Shown: positions 25,509-34,567, counted from the first letter of the stretch. The stretch: DNA of 64,000 nt from an uncultured Mycoplasmatota bacterium (GCA_900549285.1 URNW01000004.1:1-64000); one strand, 5' to 3'. Numbers and translations are program-made. Notes: generated by a model from the sequence alone, not told the origin.

Positions 25509-26882
25509 ATGAAAAAGAAAATTAAAGAATATCAAACAATTCATTTAATTGGTATAGGTGGAGCTAGTATGTATGCAATTGCTGCTATGCTTAAAAATGA
25601 TGGCAAACATGTTACTGGTAGTGATATGCAAGAATCAGAGCATACTAAATATTTAGAAAGTATTGGTATTTCCATTACTATTGGACATAATATTGATGTT
25701 ATTAAAAATGCCGATTTAGTGATTTATACAGCAGCAATTAGTGATGATGATCCTGAGCTTAGTTATGCAAGAGCAAATCATATTGAAACTGTTGATCGTT
25801 CTATTTTTTTAGGAGAATATACGAAAAATTATGAAAATTTAATTTGTATTAGTGGAACTCATGGTAAAAGTACTACTACTAGTATGCTTGCATCTATTTT
25901 TTTAGAAGCTAATTATAATCCAACTATTCATATTGGGGCTTCTTTAAAAAAAATAAAGGGAAATTATTATATTGGTAATAAAAAATATTTTATTTTGGAA
26001 GCATGTGAATATGTAGATTCTTTTCTTCATTTTCATCCTACAAGTGAAATTATTTTAAATATTGATAATGATCATCTTGATTATTTTAAAAATATAGAAA
26101 ATATAAAAAAATCCTTTCAAAAATATATTAATTTATTACCAAAGAATGGCTTTTTAGTCATAAATAATGATGATATTAACATAAAGGATTTAGATATTCA
26201 TCATAAAAATGTTTTAACTTATGGAATTCAAAATCATGCTAATATCATGGCTAAAAATATTCAATATTCTAGTTTAGGATTCCCTACTTTTGATGTTTAT
26301 TACAATGATGAATACTACGATACAATTACTTTAAATGTTCTTGGAAAGCATAATATTATGAATGCCTTAGCAGTTATCTTAATGAGTATGAATTATCAAA
26401 TTGATAAAAGCATTATTAAAAAAGCTTTAAAAGAATTTACTGGTGTGGGTAGAAGATTTGAGTATCTTGGTGAATATAAAAAAGCTCATTTCTTTGATGA
26501 CTTTGCTCACCATCCAACAGAAATTGCTTCCACATATGAATCTAGTAAAGCGATTAAGCATCATCAATCTTGGGCAGTTTTTCAATCTCATACTTATAGT
26601 AGAACTTATGAACATTTACAAGAATTTGCAGATATATTAAGTAAATTTGATCATATTATTATTTGCGATATTTACCCTGCACGTGAAAAAAATATTTGGA
26701 ATGTAAAAGAAGAAGATTTGGTTAATTTAATTAAAGAAAAGAATACCCATGTTATACATATTCCTACTTATGAACAAATTACTCAGTACTTAAAAGAAAA
26801 TATAGAACCTGATGATTTAGTTATTACAGTTGGAGCTGGTCCTATTAATCAAGTTGCTCAAATGATTTTAAATAAAAATTAG
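25509..26882 (+). CDS. murC: UDP-N-acetylmuramate--L-alanine ligase
   Basis: 457 residues, full length. It adds L-alanine to UDP-MurNAc with ATP, the first step of the peptide stem of peptidoglycan, in the cytoplasm. Visible: the UDP-binding HLIGIGGASMYAIA at the start, the ATP loop SGTHGKSTTTSM near 114-125, NIDNDHLDYF, the central GRRFEYLG and DDFAHHPTEI, and the C-terminal FQSHTYSRT and VGAGPI. GAGGTGAA precedes the ATG. It is alone on the plus strand between two minus-strand units and ends at a clear terminator. Confidence 0.97.
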   Translation: MKKKIKEYQTIHLIGIGGASMYAIAAMLKNDGKHVTGSDMQESEHTKYLESIGISITIGHNIDVIKNADLVIYTAAISDDDPELSYARANHIETVDRSIFLGEYTKNYENLICISGTHGKSTTTSMLASIFLEANYNPTIHIGASLKKIKGNYYIGNKKYFILEACEYVDSFLHFHPTSEIILNIDNDHLDYFKNIENIKKSFQKYINLLPKNGFLVINNDDINIKDLDIHHKNVLTYGIQNHANIMAKNIQYSSLGFPTFDVYYNDEYYDTITLNVLGKHNIMNALAVILMSMNYQIDKSIIKKALKEFTGVGRRFEYLGEYKKAHFFDDFAHHPTEIASTYESSKAIKHHQSWAVFQSHTYSRTYEHLQEFADILSKFDHIIICDIYPAREKNIWNVKEEDLVNLIKEKNTHVIHIPTYEQITQYLKENIEPDDLVITVGAGPINQVAQMILNKN

Positions 26883-26902
26883 ATATTTTAGTAATAAGAA
26901 TT

Positions 26903-26926
26903 TTGAACCATTTAGGTTCTTTTTTA
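26903..26926 (+). terminator. Terminator of murC
   Basis: GAACC (26905-26909) pairs with GGTTC (26915-26919), followed by TTTTTTT. Confidence 0.75.
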
Positions 26927-27068
26927 TTAGCAATATGTACTTTGATTTTGAACTTTCATCACATAATATAAAATTTTAGCTATGGATTTAATTTCTCATT
27001 TAAATTATCTGCTGTTATTTTCTTCATCTAGTTCGTTTGACTATCTATTATTAATTAAAAAAAGAAAC

Positions 27069-27189
27069 TTATTTTCTATCTCTAAGTTCCTCTATTTCTT
27101 CAACATATTTCTTAACCCATTATTAAGATTTCATCTCTTTTAGCTATCTTTTTTCTTTCTTCATAGCTTTTTGTCGTGATAAATCTGAT
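27069..27189 (-). pseudogene. Possible remnant of a nuclease/transposase-type gene
   Basis: The 314-base gap 26883-27196 holds the murC terminator and then no intact gene. On the minus strand two short frames abut with a shift: KSYEERKKIAKRDEILI (ending at 27112) and WVKKYVEEIEELRDRK (27069-27119). Joined, they resemble the charged C-terminal part of Rpn-like nuclease family proteins. No ribosome binding site or start is seen. The call rests on the look of two short pieces and is weak. Confidence 0.25.
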
Positions 27190-27196
27190 CTATAAA

Positions 27197-28189
27197 TTAG
27201 TCTAAATTGGTTAAATATTTTTTATAATTATTTAAAACATTCAAAAAAGCTTCTTCTGTTTTGGTTTTACAAATTAAATCTTTATAGTATTTTGCTTCTG
27301 GTAGTCCTTTTATATAGGCTAAAGCATGAGTTCTGATTTCTAATAATGCTAATTTTTCATTTTTATCTTCCTTTAAAAGTTTATAATGTCTTTCTATCAT
27401 TTCAATTTTATCTAGTCGTGTTGGTTTATCAATTAATATGCCATGTTCTAAATATTCTTTACATTCTTTAAAAATCCAAGGATTACCAATCGCTCCTCGC
27501 CCAATCATTACGGCATCACAACCTGTATATTCAAGCATTTCTTTAGCTTTTTCTCTACTTGTTACATCCCCATTTCCAATAACAGGGATAGAAACAGATG
27601 CTTTTACTTGTTTTATAATATCCCAATTTGCTTTACCACTATAACCTTGGGCTCTAGTTCTAGCATGAATAGCAATGGCACTTGCTCCTGCACTTTCACA
27701 AACTTTTGCTACCTCACAAGCATTTATATGCTCTTCATCCCAGCCACTTCTTATTTTAACTGTTACTGGAACAGATACAGCATTTACTACTGCACTAACA
27801 ATTTCTTTGATTTTGTTAGGATCTTTTAATAGTGCACTTCCCGCTTGGGCTCTTAGAGCAACTTTCGGAACAGGGCATCCCATATTTATATCAATTATAT
27901 CTGGATGCATTTGTTCTTCTACTATTTTTGCTGAGGCCACAAAAGAGGCAATATCACTACCAAATATTTGTTGAGCAATAGGTCGCTCACTTTCACTCAT
28001 TTTTAATAATTCTAGAGTTTTGCTATTTTTATACATTAAAGCATTTGAACTTACCATTTCAGCATAAATCAATCCTGCTCCCATACTTTTTACTATTTTC
28101 CGATATGAAGTATTTGAAATACCTGCCATAGGAGCTAAAACTAATCTACTAGGAATTAAAACGTCTTTAATGTAAAAGCTATTTTTCAA
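27197..28189 (-). CDS. dusB: tRNA-dihydrouridine synthase
   Basis: 330 residues. Flavin enzyme that reduces uridines in the tRNA D-loop. Visible: LAPMAGISNTSYRKI for FMN, DINMGCPVPKV with the conserved active-site cysteine text (ALRAQAGSALL replaces the frequent KVxxxxAGSAL), PVTVKIRSGWDEE, AIHARTRAQGYSGKANWD, PVIGNGDV and GCDAVMIGRGAIGNPWIF. A TTG start with GAGGTAGAAA upstream lies inside the end of pduL (11-base overlap). Of the Dus groups it looks most like the Bacillus DusB type, but the subgroup is an inference. Confidence 0.93.
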   Translation of the reverse strand: MKNSFYIKDVLIPSRLVLAPMAGISNTSYRKIVKSMGAGLIYAEMVSSNALMYKNSKTLELLKMSESERPIAQQIFGSDIASFVASAKIVEEQMHPDIIDINMGCPVPKVALRAQAGSALLKDPNKIKEIVSAVVNAVSVPVTVKIRSGWDEEHINACEVAKVCESAGASAIAIHARTRAQGYSGKANWDIIKQVKASVSIPVIGNGDVTSREKAKEMLEYTGCDAVMIGRGAIGNPWIFKECKEYLEHGILIDKPTRLDKIEMIERHYKLLKEDKNEKLALLEIRTHALAYIKGLPEAKYYKDLICKTKTEEAFLNVLNNYKKYLTNLD

Positions 28190-28748
28190 TTTCTACCTCA
28201 TCACCTGTTTTTAGAAGGAAACAATTCGCATCATCTTTATCAATATGAATTTCATAAAAGCCATTATCGCTTACTTTAACAAAAGCTTCCATGATTCCCC
28301 CTTTATCATTATCAATTATTAATTTTACTAAATCTTCATTTTTTAAGCCTAATTCTTTGGCTTTTTGAGGATTCATATGAACATGTCTTTCTGCTTGAAT
28401 ACATGCATCATGGAGGGTTACTTCTCCTTTTGGACCAACAATAGTAATTGTCTCACTATCTTCTAAATCACCACTTTGACGTACAGGAGGATTTAAACCT
28501 AATACATAAGCATCTGATTTTGATATTTCTACTTGATTATATTTTCTTAATGGACCAATTAATCTAACATTAGGTATTTCTGCTTTTTCGGTCTTTAAAG
28601 TTACTGTTTGAAAAGAAGCAAATTCTCCTATCTGATTTAAAGGCCTTTTTATACTTAAAGGTTCATCAAATAATTGATCATAAACCTCTTTAGTTAAATG
28701 TAAATGTCTATTACTCACTGCTATTTTTCCTGTTATTCTTTCTTTCAT
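28179..28748 (-). CDS. pduL: PduL-type phosphate acyltransferase (phosphotransacylase)
   Basis: 189 residues, normal for PduL. It exchanges CoA and phosphate on acyl groups (acetyl- or propanoyl-CoA to acyl phosphate) and replaces Pta in many fermenters. Zinc-binding signatures are visible: VSNRHLHLT near 12-20 and ERHVHMNP near 121-128, with RPLNQIGEFAS and the GPLRKYNQVEIS motif. No encapsulation peptide at the N-terminus is seen, so a cytosolic, acetate-forming role with PFOR is likely rather than a microcompartment role. Followed by dusB with an 11-base overlap. Confidence 0.92.
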   Translation of the reverse strand: MKERITGKIAVSNRHLHLTKEVYDQLFDEPLSIKRPLNQIGEFASFQTVTLKTEKAEIPNVRLIGPLRKYNQVEISKSDAYVLGLNPPVRQSGDLEDSETITIVGPKGEVTLHDACIQAERHVHMNPQKAKELGLKNEDLVKLIIDNDKGGIMEAFVKVSDNGFYEIHIDKDDANCFLLKTGDEVEIEK

Positions 28749-28842
28749 TTTATCACTCTTTTCTGATATCTATTTTACCATTTTTTAAAGAAAAAAAGAA
28801 GATTAATTTTAATTCTTCTAAATTCTTTTGTAAACGAAATTT

Positions 28843-30309
28843 TTAATTTTTTAAATTCTTTTTAATATCTTCAATCACATCTAATTCACTAAAATAATAC
28901 TTTACTCCTTTAACATCTTGATATTCTTCATGACCTTTCCCAACCAAAAGAATCAAATCTCCTTCTTGAGCATTTTTACAAGCATATTTTATTGCATCAG
29001 CTCGATCAGTTATTTCAATATACTTCGCACCTACTTTATCTAACCCTACTTTAATATCATTATTAATACTACTAATTTCTTCAAATCTTGGATTATCCAT
29101 TGTAATAATACTAAAATCACTGGCACCCCCAATAATTTCTCCAAGATTATATCTTCTTTCTTTGGGACGATTTCCTCCACCGCCAAAAACACTAATTAAT
29201 CTTTGAGGTTTATAGGCTCGTAATGTTTTTACCAAACATTTCATGCCATCTTCTGTATGAGCATGATCAATTAATACTTTATATTTGGGGGTTACTAAAG
29301 CAATTTCCATGCGACCTCTTACTTTTATTTTTTCTAAAGCATCTTTCGCTTTTTTTATGTCTACTCCTAATTTATAGCATACAAGAATGGCACATATAGA
29401 GTTATAAATGTTAAATTCTCCTGGCATACCTGTTTTAAAATTTTCTTTTATTAATCCTTCTGTTTTAAATTCAGTACCAAAAAATTCAGTATTATTAATT
29501 AAATGAACTTCTGTTACTTTTAAATCAGCATTATTCTTGATTCCATAGGTTGTAATTGGTTCTTTTACGCCTTTTAATACCTCATCTAAGTATAGAGAAT
29601 CACTATTACTAATAATCTCCTTACTATTTAAAAACATTTTATTTTTACATGATACATATTCTTCATGAGAAGCATGTTCATTGGGGCCAATATGATCACT
29701 TGTTACATTTGTAAGTACACCAATATCAAATATCATACCTGCTAGACGATTCATTTTAAAGGCTTGACTTGATGCTTCCATTACAACATGTGTAATACCA
29801 TTATCAAGCATCTGCCTAAAAGCTGCTTGAATTTCATATGATTCAGGAGTTGTATTATTGGTTTCTATCACTTTATTTTTATATTTTATTCCTTGACTAC
29901 CAATTAATCCACATTCTATATTAGAAAAGGCAAGCATATCCCTAATCATATGAGTTGTTGTAGTTTTTCCTGTTGTTCCTGTAACTGCGATTAATTTCAA
30001 TTTAGATTGAGGATGATCAAAATAATTCATAGACATATATGATAAAGCAATTCTTGTGTCATCTACTTTAATTACCGTTACATCTTCATTTATTTCTAAC
30101 AATTTTGAAATAATAATTACTTTAGCACCATTTTTGATGGCATCTAAGATATAATCATGACCATCATTGGTAGATCCTATTAAAGCAACATAGATATCAT
30201 TTTCTTTTACTTTACGACTATCATATTTTATATCTTCTATTTCTATGTCTTCTCTACCTTTTAAAGTTTTATGATATACCCCATTTAAAATATTTTTTAA
30301 ATTTGTCAT
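28843..30309 (-). CDS. murE: UDP-MurNAc-tripeptide synthetase, diaminopimelate-type
   Basis: 488 residues from the ATG six bases after GGAGGT; an ATG four codons upstream overlaps that site and is rejected. It adds the third stem residue to UDP-MurNAc-L-Ala-D-Glu. Visible: DSRKV near 30, the P-loop VTGTTGKTTTTH near 110, NVTSDHIGPNEH, GRMEIA, DHAHTEDGM, and DNPRFEE near 404. DNPR is the signature for meso-diaminopimelate; lysine-adding enzymes carry DNPA. dapF is the next gene upstream (17 bases), which fits a DAP-type wall. Operon order: PLP enzyme, dapF, murE. Confidence 0.96.
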   Translation of the reverse strand: MTNLKNILNGVYHKTLKGREDIEIEDIKYDSRKVKENDIYVALIGSTNDGHDYILDAIKNGAKVIIISKLLEINEDVTVIKVDDTRIALSYMSMNYFDHPQSKLKLIAVTGTTGKTTTTHMIRDMLAFSNIECGLIGSQGIKYKNKVIETNNTTPESYEIQAAFRQMLDNGITHVVMEASSQAFKMNRLAGMIFDIGVLTNVTSDHIGPNEHASHEEYVSCKNKMFLNSKEIISNSDSLYLDEVLKGVKEPITTYGIKNNADLKVTEVHLINNTEFFGTEFKTEGLIKENFKTGMPGEFNIYNSICAILVCYKLGVDIKKAKDALEKIKVRGRMEIALVTPKYKVLIDHAHTEDGMKCLVKTLRAYKPQRLISVFGGGGNRPKERRYNLGEIIGGASDFSIITMDNPRFEEISSINNDIKVGLDKVGAKYIEITDRADAIKYACKNAQEGDLILLVGKGHEEYQDVKGVKYYFSELDVIEDIKKNLKN

Positions 30310-30326
30310 TTTTACCTCCATTTAGG

Positions 30327-31181
30327 TTATTTTTTTTCTATTATATGAGAAACATCTATTTCACTTTCGAATACGAAATTACTTGGTCCTTTCATGAAAA
30401 GTTCACCATTTTCAGCATATTCAATTTCAAGTATTCCTCCTATTTGCTCTACTTTACATTTTCTATTCGTTAGGCCTAGGAGGCTTGCTATTACTACAGC
30501 TGTAGAACACCCTGTTCCACAACCAATTGTTTCACCAGTTCCTCTTTCCCATTCTCTTATTTTAATGTAGTTTTTATTTACGATTTCGGCAAAAGTTACA
30601 TTGGTTCTATTTGGAAAGATTTCCCGATTATTTTCTATAGCAGGGCCAAAACTTGCTACATCAAAATTCATGACGTCATCAACAAATAAAACGGTATGAG
30701 GATTTCCCCAAGATAAACTACTTAATTTAAAAGTTTGATCTAATATCTTAACTTCTTCTAAAATAAATTTATCCTTCTTTGTATTTACAGGAATCTTTTT
30801 TGAATCAAATATTGGTTTGGAAATATTAGCACGAATATTACTAACCTTACCATCTGTAACTTCTAATTCTAAAGTTTTAATTCCACCTAAAGTTTCAACT
30901 TTTAGGGTTGTCTTATCTGTTAATTTATGATCATATACATATTTACCCACACTGCGAATTGCATTGCCACACATTTCAGCTTCTGTTCCATCAGGATTAA
31001 AAATACGCATTTTAAAGTCTGCTAACTTGCTTGGACAAATCAAAACCATTCCATCACTCCCTATTCCAAAATGACGGTCTGATACAAAACGAGCTAATTC
31101 ATTTAAATTATCTAATTTTTGGTTTATGGCATCTATATATACATAATCATTACCATAAGCTTGCATTTTTGTAAATCTCAT
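30327..31181 (-). CDS. dapF: Diaminopimelate epimerase
   Basis: 284 residues. Cofactor-free racemase that turns LL-DAP into meso-DAP using two cysteines, both visible: MCGNAIRSVG near 70 and GCGTGCSTA near 219. Also the start MRFTKMQAYGNDYVYID, SDRHFGIGSDGMV and GNPHTVLFVDD. AGGAGGATCT precedes the ATG. It is directly downstream of a PLP-dependent sulfur amino acid enzyme (8 bases) and upstream of murE, so DAP supply and use are coupled. Confidence 0.97.
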   Translation of the reverse strand: MRFTKMQAYGNDYVYIDAINQKLDNLNELARFVSDRHFGIGSDGMVLICPSKLADFKMRIFNPDGTEAEMCGNAIRSVGKYVYDHKLTDKTTLKVETLGGIKTLELEVTDGKVSNIRANISKPIFDSKKIPVNTKKDKFILEEVKILDQTFKLSSLSWGNPHTVLFVDDVMNFDVASFGPAIENNREIFPNRTNVTFAEIVNKNYIKIREWERGTGETIGCGTGCSTAVVIASLLGLTNRKCKVEQIGGILEIEYAENGELFMKGPSNFVFESEIDVSHIIEKK

Positions 31182-31189
31182 AGATCCTC

Positions 31190-32368
31190 CTATTCTAAAG
31201 CTTGAGCTAAATCATTAATGATATCTTCAGCATCTTCAATCCCTACTGATAATCTAAGCAAACGATCATTGATACCTAATTTTAATCTTTCTTCTTCTGG
31301 TACTTCATGATGGGTTACTACTACAGGGTAACAAATTAAACTCTCTACTCCTCCTAGGCTACCTGCAAAAATAATCATATTTAACTTCTCTAATACTTTT
31401 AAAGCGGTTTCTTTTGTGTCTACCTCAAAAGATAATAAACCACCAAAGCCTGTTGATTGCTTTATTGTAGTTTTATAATCTTTATGATCTTTAAAGCCTG
31501 TAAAATATACTTTTGTTACTTTAGGATGATTTCTTAAAAATTCAGCTACTTTAATAGCATTTTCATTATGTCTTTGCATTCTTATCTCTAAAGTTTTTAA
31601 GCCTCTTAAAGTTAACCAAGCATTTAATGGAGCTAAGCATGCTCCTTGATAAGTTAAAAAGGCACGCATTGGAGAAAAGTATTCATCTGTTTTTGTAATT
31701 ACAAAACCTGCCATAGTATCGTTGTGTCCTTCTAAATATTTCGTTCCACTATGAATTACGATATCTGCCCCTAATGTTAATGGCTTTTGATAATATGGTG
31801 TTAATAAGGTATTATCAACGACAACAATAATCCCTTTTTCCTTCGCTATTTTAGATATTTCAGCTATATCTGTTACTTTCATAGTTGGATTAGTAGGGGA
31901 CTCAATAAATACCATTTTTGTATTTTCTTTTATACTACTCTTAAATAATTCTAAATCACTTAAATCAACAAATTCTGTTTCGATTCCTCTTTCTCTTAAT
32001 TCAGTCTTAGCTATTTCATAAGTTCCCCCATAAATATCATCTGATAATATTAAATGATCTTTGTTTTTTAAAAGACTAAATACACACATAACAGCAGCCA
32101 TTCCACTTGATAAAGCTAAAGCATGCTCTCCTTCTTCTAATATGGCTAGAGTTCGTTCTAATTCCTCTACTGTTGGATTTTGAAGTCTCGTATAATCATA
32201 TCCATAAGAATCTTGTAAAGCTCTAAAACGAAACGTTGCTGTTTGGAATATTGGAAAACTTACTGATCCTGTAAAGGGATCATGTCCTACTGCTCCATGT
32301 ACAACTTTTGATCCTATTTTTAATTCTTCCTTTTTATCATATTCTTGATAGTTTGTAAATTTTTTCAT
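31190..32368 (-). CDS. PLP-dependent trans-sulfuration enzyme (cystathionine synthase/lyase family)
   Basis: 392 residues of the Cys/Met metabolism PLP family (fold type I). Visible: QTATFRFRALQDSYGYDYTRLQNPT, the cofactor-contacting ALSSGMAAVMCVF, ESPTNPTMKVTDI, VVDNTLLTPYYQKPL, and the PLP lysine in SGTKYLEGHND near 209. Cystathionine gamma-synthase, beta-lyase, gamma-lyase and methionine gamma-lyase share these motifs, and the sequence alone does not pick one; cystathionine beta/gamma-lyase is my first guess. It heads the operon with dapF and murE, an unusual neighbourhood. GGAGG precedes the ATG and a good promoter lies at 32404-32431. Confidence 0.9.
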   Translation of the reverse strand: MKKFTNYQEYDKKEELKIGSKVVHGAVGHDPFTGSVSFPIFQTATFRFRALQDSYGYDYTRLQNPTVEELERTLAILEEGEHALALSSGMAAVMCVFSLLKNKDHLILSDDIYGGTYEIAKTELRERGIETEFVDLSDLELFKSSIKENTKMVFIESPTNPTMKVTDIAEISKIAKEKGIIVVVDNTLLTPYYQKPLTLGADIVIHSGTKYLEGHNDTMAGFVITKTDEYFSPMRAFLTYQGACLAPLNAWLTLRGLKTLEIRMQRHNENAIKVAEFLRNHPKVTKVYFTGFKDHKDYKTTIKQSTGFGGLLSFEVDTKETALKVLEKLNMIIFAGSLGGVESLICYPVVVTHHEVPEEERLKLGINDRLLRLSVGIEDAEDIINDLAQALE

Positions 32369-32403
32369 TATGAACCTCCTTATACAAACAATTATCTAAT
32401 TTT

Positions 32404-32431
32404 AGTATAACATTTAGTAAAAAAATGTCAA
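32404..32431 (-). promoter_or_regulatory. Promoter of the PLP enzyme-dapF-murE operon
   Basis: Minus-strand TTGACA (32431-32426), 16-base spacer, TATACT (32409-32404). No S-box or T-box-like structure is evident in the short leader. Confidence 0.7.
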
Positions 32432-32463
32432 TAAAACTAGGTTTTACTTTACATTAAAACATA

Positions 32464-32496
32464 TGAAAAAAGAAGTTATTTATTATTATTACTTCT
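32464..32496 (-). terminator. Probable terminator of the kinase gene
   Basis: GAAGT and ACTTC pair around an A/T-rich loop at the gene end, and TTTTTTC follows on the minus strand. A weak stem. Confidence 0.4.
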
Positions 32497-33058
32497 TATT
32501 TATTATTTCAAACAGTTTATTAATCTCATTATATGCTTCATTAAAATTATCCATTGCTATTTCATAAACTTTTGTATTTTTTAACTTCTTTATATCACGA
32601 ATTAAACTTTTATACATATTTTGTTGATTAACACTATTTTCTAAACTAAAATTTTGATAGTTATGATGTTCTCTATTTAATCTTATTTTATATATATTTA
32701 CATCTTTCAAATATAAAGAAATATAATGAATATCATAATTTAAGTTTTCTAACATTTTTAATAGTTCATTATATACATCATCAAAACTATATTCTTTATA
32801 TCCTAGTTTACAATATACTTGTTCTGTAAAAAAAGTTCGATCAAAAACTAAATTAATATTGCTATTTTCAATTTCTTTCATATATTTCAATAAAGCATAA
32901 TACATTTCTTTGCTTTTTATTTTTCCTTGTTCTGTTTTATCAGCTTGTCCTGATAGACGATAAAGATTTGATGCTGGAATATTTTCTCTTAAATAGTTTA
33001 CTAAGTGTGTTTTCCCACATCCTTGTGGTCCTTCAACAATAATACATTGTGCTTTCAT
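32489..33058 (-). CDS. P-loop deoxynucleoside/nucleotide kinase-like protein
   Basis: 189 residues. Walker A GPQGCGKTH at 10-18, a DRTFFTEQVY segment near 72-81 that matches the DRS/DRT substrate motif of deoxynucleoside and thymidylate kinases, and LNREHHNYQNF in the lid position. The fold is clearly of the NMP kinase/dNK group, but the substrate is not readable. It follows a broken thymidylate kinase start and ThyX in the same direction, so a role in thymidine or dTMP phosphorylation is a reasonable inference. AGGAGA precedes the ATG. Confidence 0.65.
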   Translation of the reverse strand: MKAQCIIVEGPQGCGKTHLVNYLRENIPASNLYRLSGQADKTEQGKIKSKEMYYALLKYMKEIENSNINLVFDRTFFTEQVYCKLGYKEYSFDDVYNELLKMLENLNYDIHYISLYLKDVNIYKIRLNREHHNYQNFSLENSVNQQNMYKSLIRDIKKLKNTKVYEIAMDNFNEAYNEINKLFEIINKK

Positions 33059-33109
33059 TATTTTATTCTCCTATATCTTACATATTTATAATTCATTTTT
33101 TCTTTTTTC

Positions 33110-33193
33110 TTATTCTTTTTCCGTTAGTAATTTTATTTGTGTCTCTTTTCCAGAACAATCTGTTCCCTCAATTACGATTAATTTCCCTTTCAT
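33110..33193 (-). pseudogene. Truncated thymidylate kinase start (tmk-like fragment)
   Basis: Three bases after the thyX stop, an ATG with AAGGA upstream opens a 27-residue frame: KGKLIVIEGTDCSGKETQIK and then LLTEKE with a TAA stop. The text is that of the first strand, Walker A loop and helix of dTMP kinase (EGxDxSGKxTQ). The rest of the enzyme is missing; 52 bases later the next kinase gene begins with a different frame and start. It is either the relic of a deletion or an internal stop in the assembly. Confidence 0.6.
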
Positions 33194-33196
33194 AAT

Positions 33197-34504
33197 TTAA
33201 AATTTCCTTCTTATTCTTGGATGTCCGCATGGACTTGGGCACTTATAATCTGGATACATACATCTTAGCTTATTAATGTATGGCTTTAATCTTTCCGCTA
33301 ATTCTGTTTTTCCTTCTTTTAAAAGTCCTTCATAAATATCTGGTAACATTACATTTGTAAACATATCTTCTGTTTCTAAAAATGCTCTATCGCATGCTCT
33401 TTCTTTCCCCACATAATTTACTAAATGTTTTAACGGACCATTAGCATTTACTTTAACTATTTTACCTTGAGGATAAAATTTATTAACTTTTAAAATATCG
33501 TTCAACCATTCCTTCGTTAAGTCTTCTTTTCCACTTAATAAAAGTGGTATATAGAATTTTTCTTCTTCTAAAGATGGGGTAGACATTTCATAATTGATAG
33601 TTCTATGACGGTGAAATTGGGCAAGGCTAGCTAAAGATATTTCCATATTATAACTAAATGCTACTCCGTATTCATTTGGCATACCTATTCCTGAAAATCT
33701 ATTCCGTTCAGCAAATAAAGATAAATCTATTTCTTTATTATTTTTATATAATAAATCTTCACTTTCATTTCTAGCTAATTTAGGACATAAATCATAGACA
33801 TCTTTTTCTGTTAATAAAACATCAATATCTTTTAATCCTTGAATGAATTCTTTTAAATATGGTATTAATAATTTTTCAAAATCATTTTGTGGACTCTCTA
33901 TAATTCTTTGCATATATAAGCATAGCTTATTTATTTGAGCAAAAGGTACCGTGTAAGTTAATGTTGTTGGCATAAATACACTAACCATGTATCTAGCATT
34001 TTCTTGAGCTATCTTTTTTATTGCACTTGCTGCTTTCTTATTTGTTTTTTCTTCCGTATCTCCTTTGTTAAATTTCTTAAAAAAGTCTAGATATTCATGA
34101 TTTAATATTTTAATAAAAATATTTAACCACTTATCATATAATTCTACTTCTAAATCACTAATATATTCATTTGGTTTTACTTCTGTATATCTAAGTGATC
34201 TTTCATCAGCAGCATATTGATGTTCGTTGTTAAGAATCATACATAAAATTTTAGGAATTCCAACAATTTCTAATGATACCTGTGGTTGTTCACTTGGCGA
34301 AGTATGATCACTTATAATTGTATTTATTCCTCTTTCAATTATACGCTCTTCTGTTTCTGTTTCGCGTATCATCACTGGTGTTATTTCGCCTTCTTTAAAA
34401 CATACTGCTGCTTTAATTCCAGCATCATATAGTGCTTTCTTTTTATCAAATCTCTTTTTATTCTTTGTCAAAAATCCAGAGTTTGGATCTAATGTGATTT
34501 TCAA
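33197..34504 (-). CDS. thyX: FAD-dependent thymidylate synthase-like protein, double length
   Basis: 435 residues from a TTG start behind AAAGGAAG. ThyX makes dTMP from dUMP with methylene-THF and NADPH. Two separate ThyX-like segments are visible: near 92-105 EHQYAADERSLRYTEV, which keeps the S-x-R-Y end of the motif, and near 299-310 HRHRTINYEMS, which keeps RHR and the Ser, followed by EEEKFYIP. Usual ThyX chains have 210-250 residues and form tetramers with active sites between chains, so this looks like a tandem fusion with the two halves specialised. The C-terminus has a Cys/Pro/Arg tail (YKCPSPCGHPRIRRKF). Upstream of the tmk-like fragment. Confidence 0.8.
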   Translation of the reverse strand: MKITLDPNSGFLTKNKKRFDKKKALYDAGIKAAVCFKEGEITPVMIRETETEERIIERGINTIISDHTSPSEQPQVSLEIVGIPKILCMILNNEHQYAADERSLRYTEVKPNEYISDLEVELYDKWLNIFIKILNHEYLDFFKKFNKGDTEEKTNKKAASAIKKIAQENARYMVSVFMPTTLTYTVPFAQINKLCLYMQRIIESPQNDFEKLLIPYLKEFIQGLKDIDVLLTEKDVYDLCPKLARNESEDLLYKNNKEIDLSLFAERNRFSGIGMPNEYGVAFSYNMEISLASLAQFHRHRTINYEMSTPSLEEEKFYIPLLLSGKEDLTKEWLNDILKVNKFYPQGKIVKVNANGPLKHLVNYVGKERACDRAFLETEDMFTNVMLPDIYEGLLKEGKTELAERLKPYINKLRCMYPDYKCPSPCGHPRIRRKF

Positions 34505-34536
34505 TGTACTTCTTCCTTTCTAGTTTTTATTATAGC

Positions 34537-34567
34537 AAAAAAGATATAGACATTCTATATCTTTTTT
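34537..34567 (-). terminator. Strong terminator of clpC
   Basis: A perfect 14-bp stem (AAAAAAGATATAGA with its complement, 3-base loop) with U residues on the minus strand, 50 bases after the clpC stop. TGCTATAAT, a possible -10 of thyX, follows directly. Confidence 0.85.

Noticed and set aside
32369..32488. S-box or T-box riboswitch in front of the PLP enzyme gene
   Set aside because: The leader after the promoter is only about 35 bases and has no extended fold.
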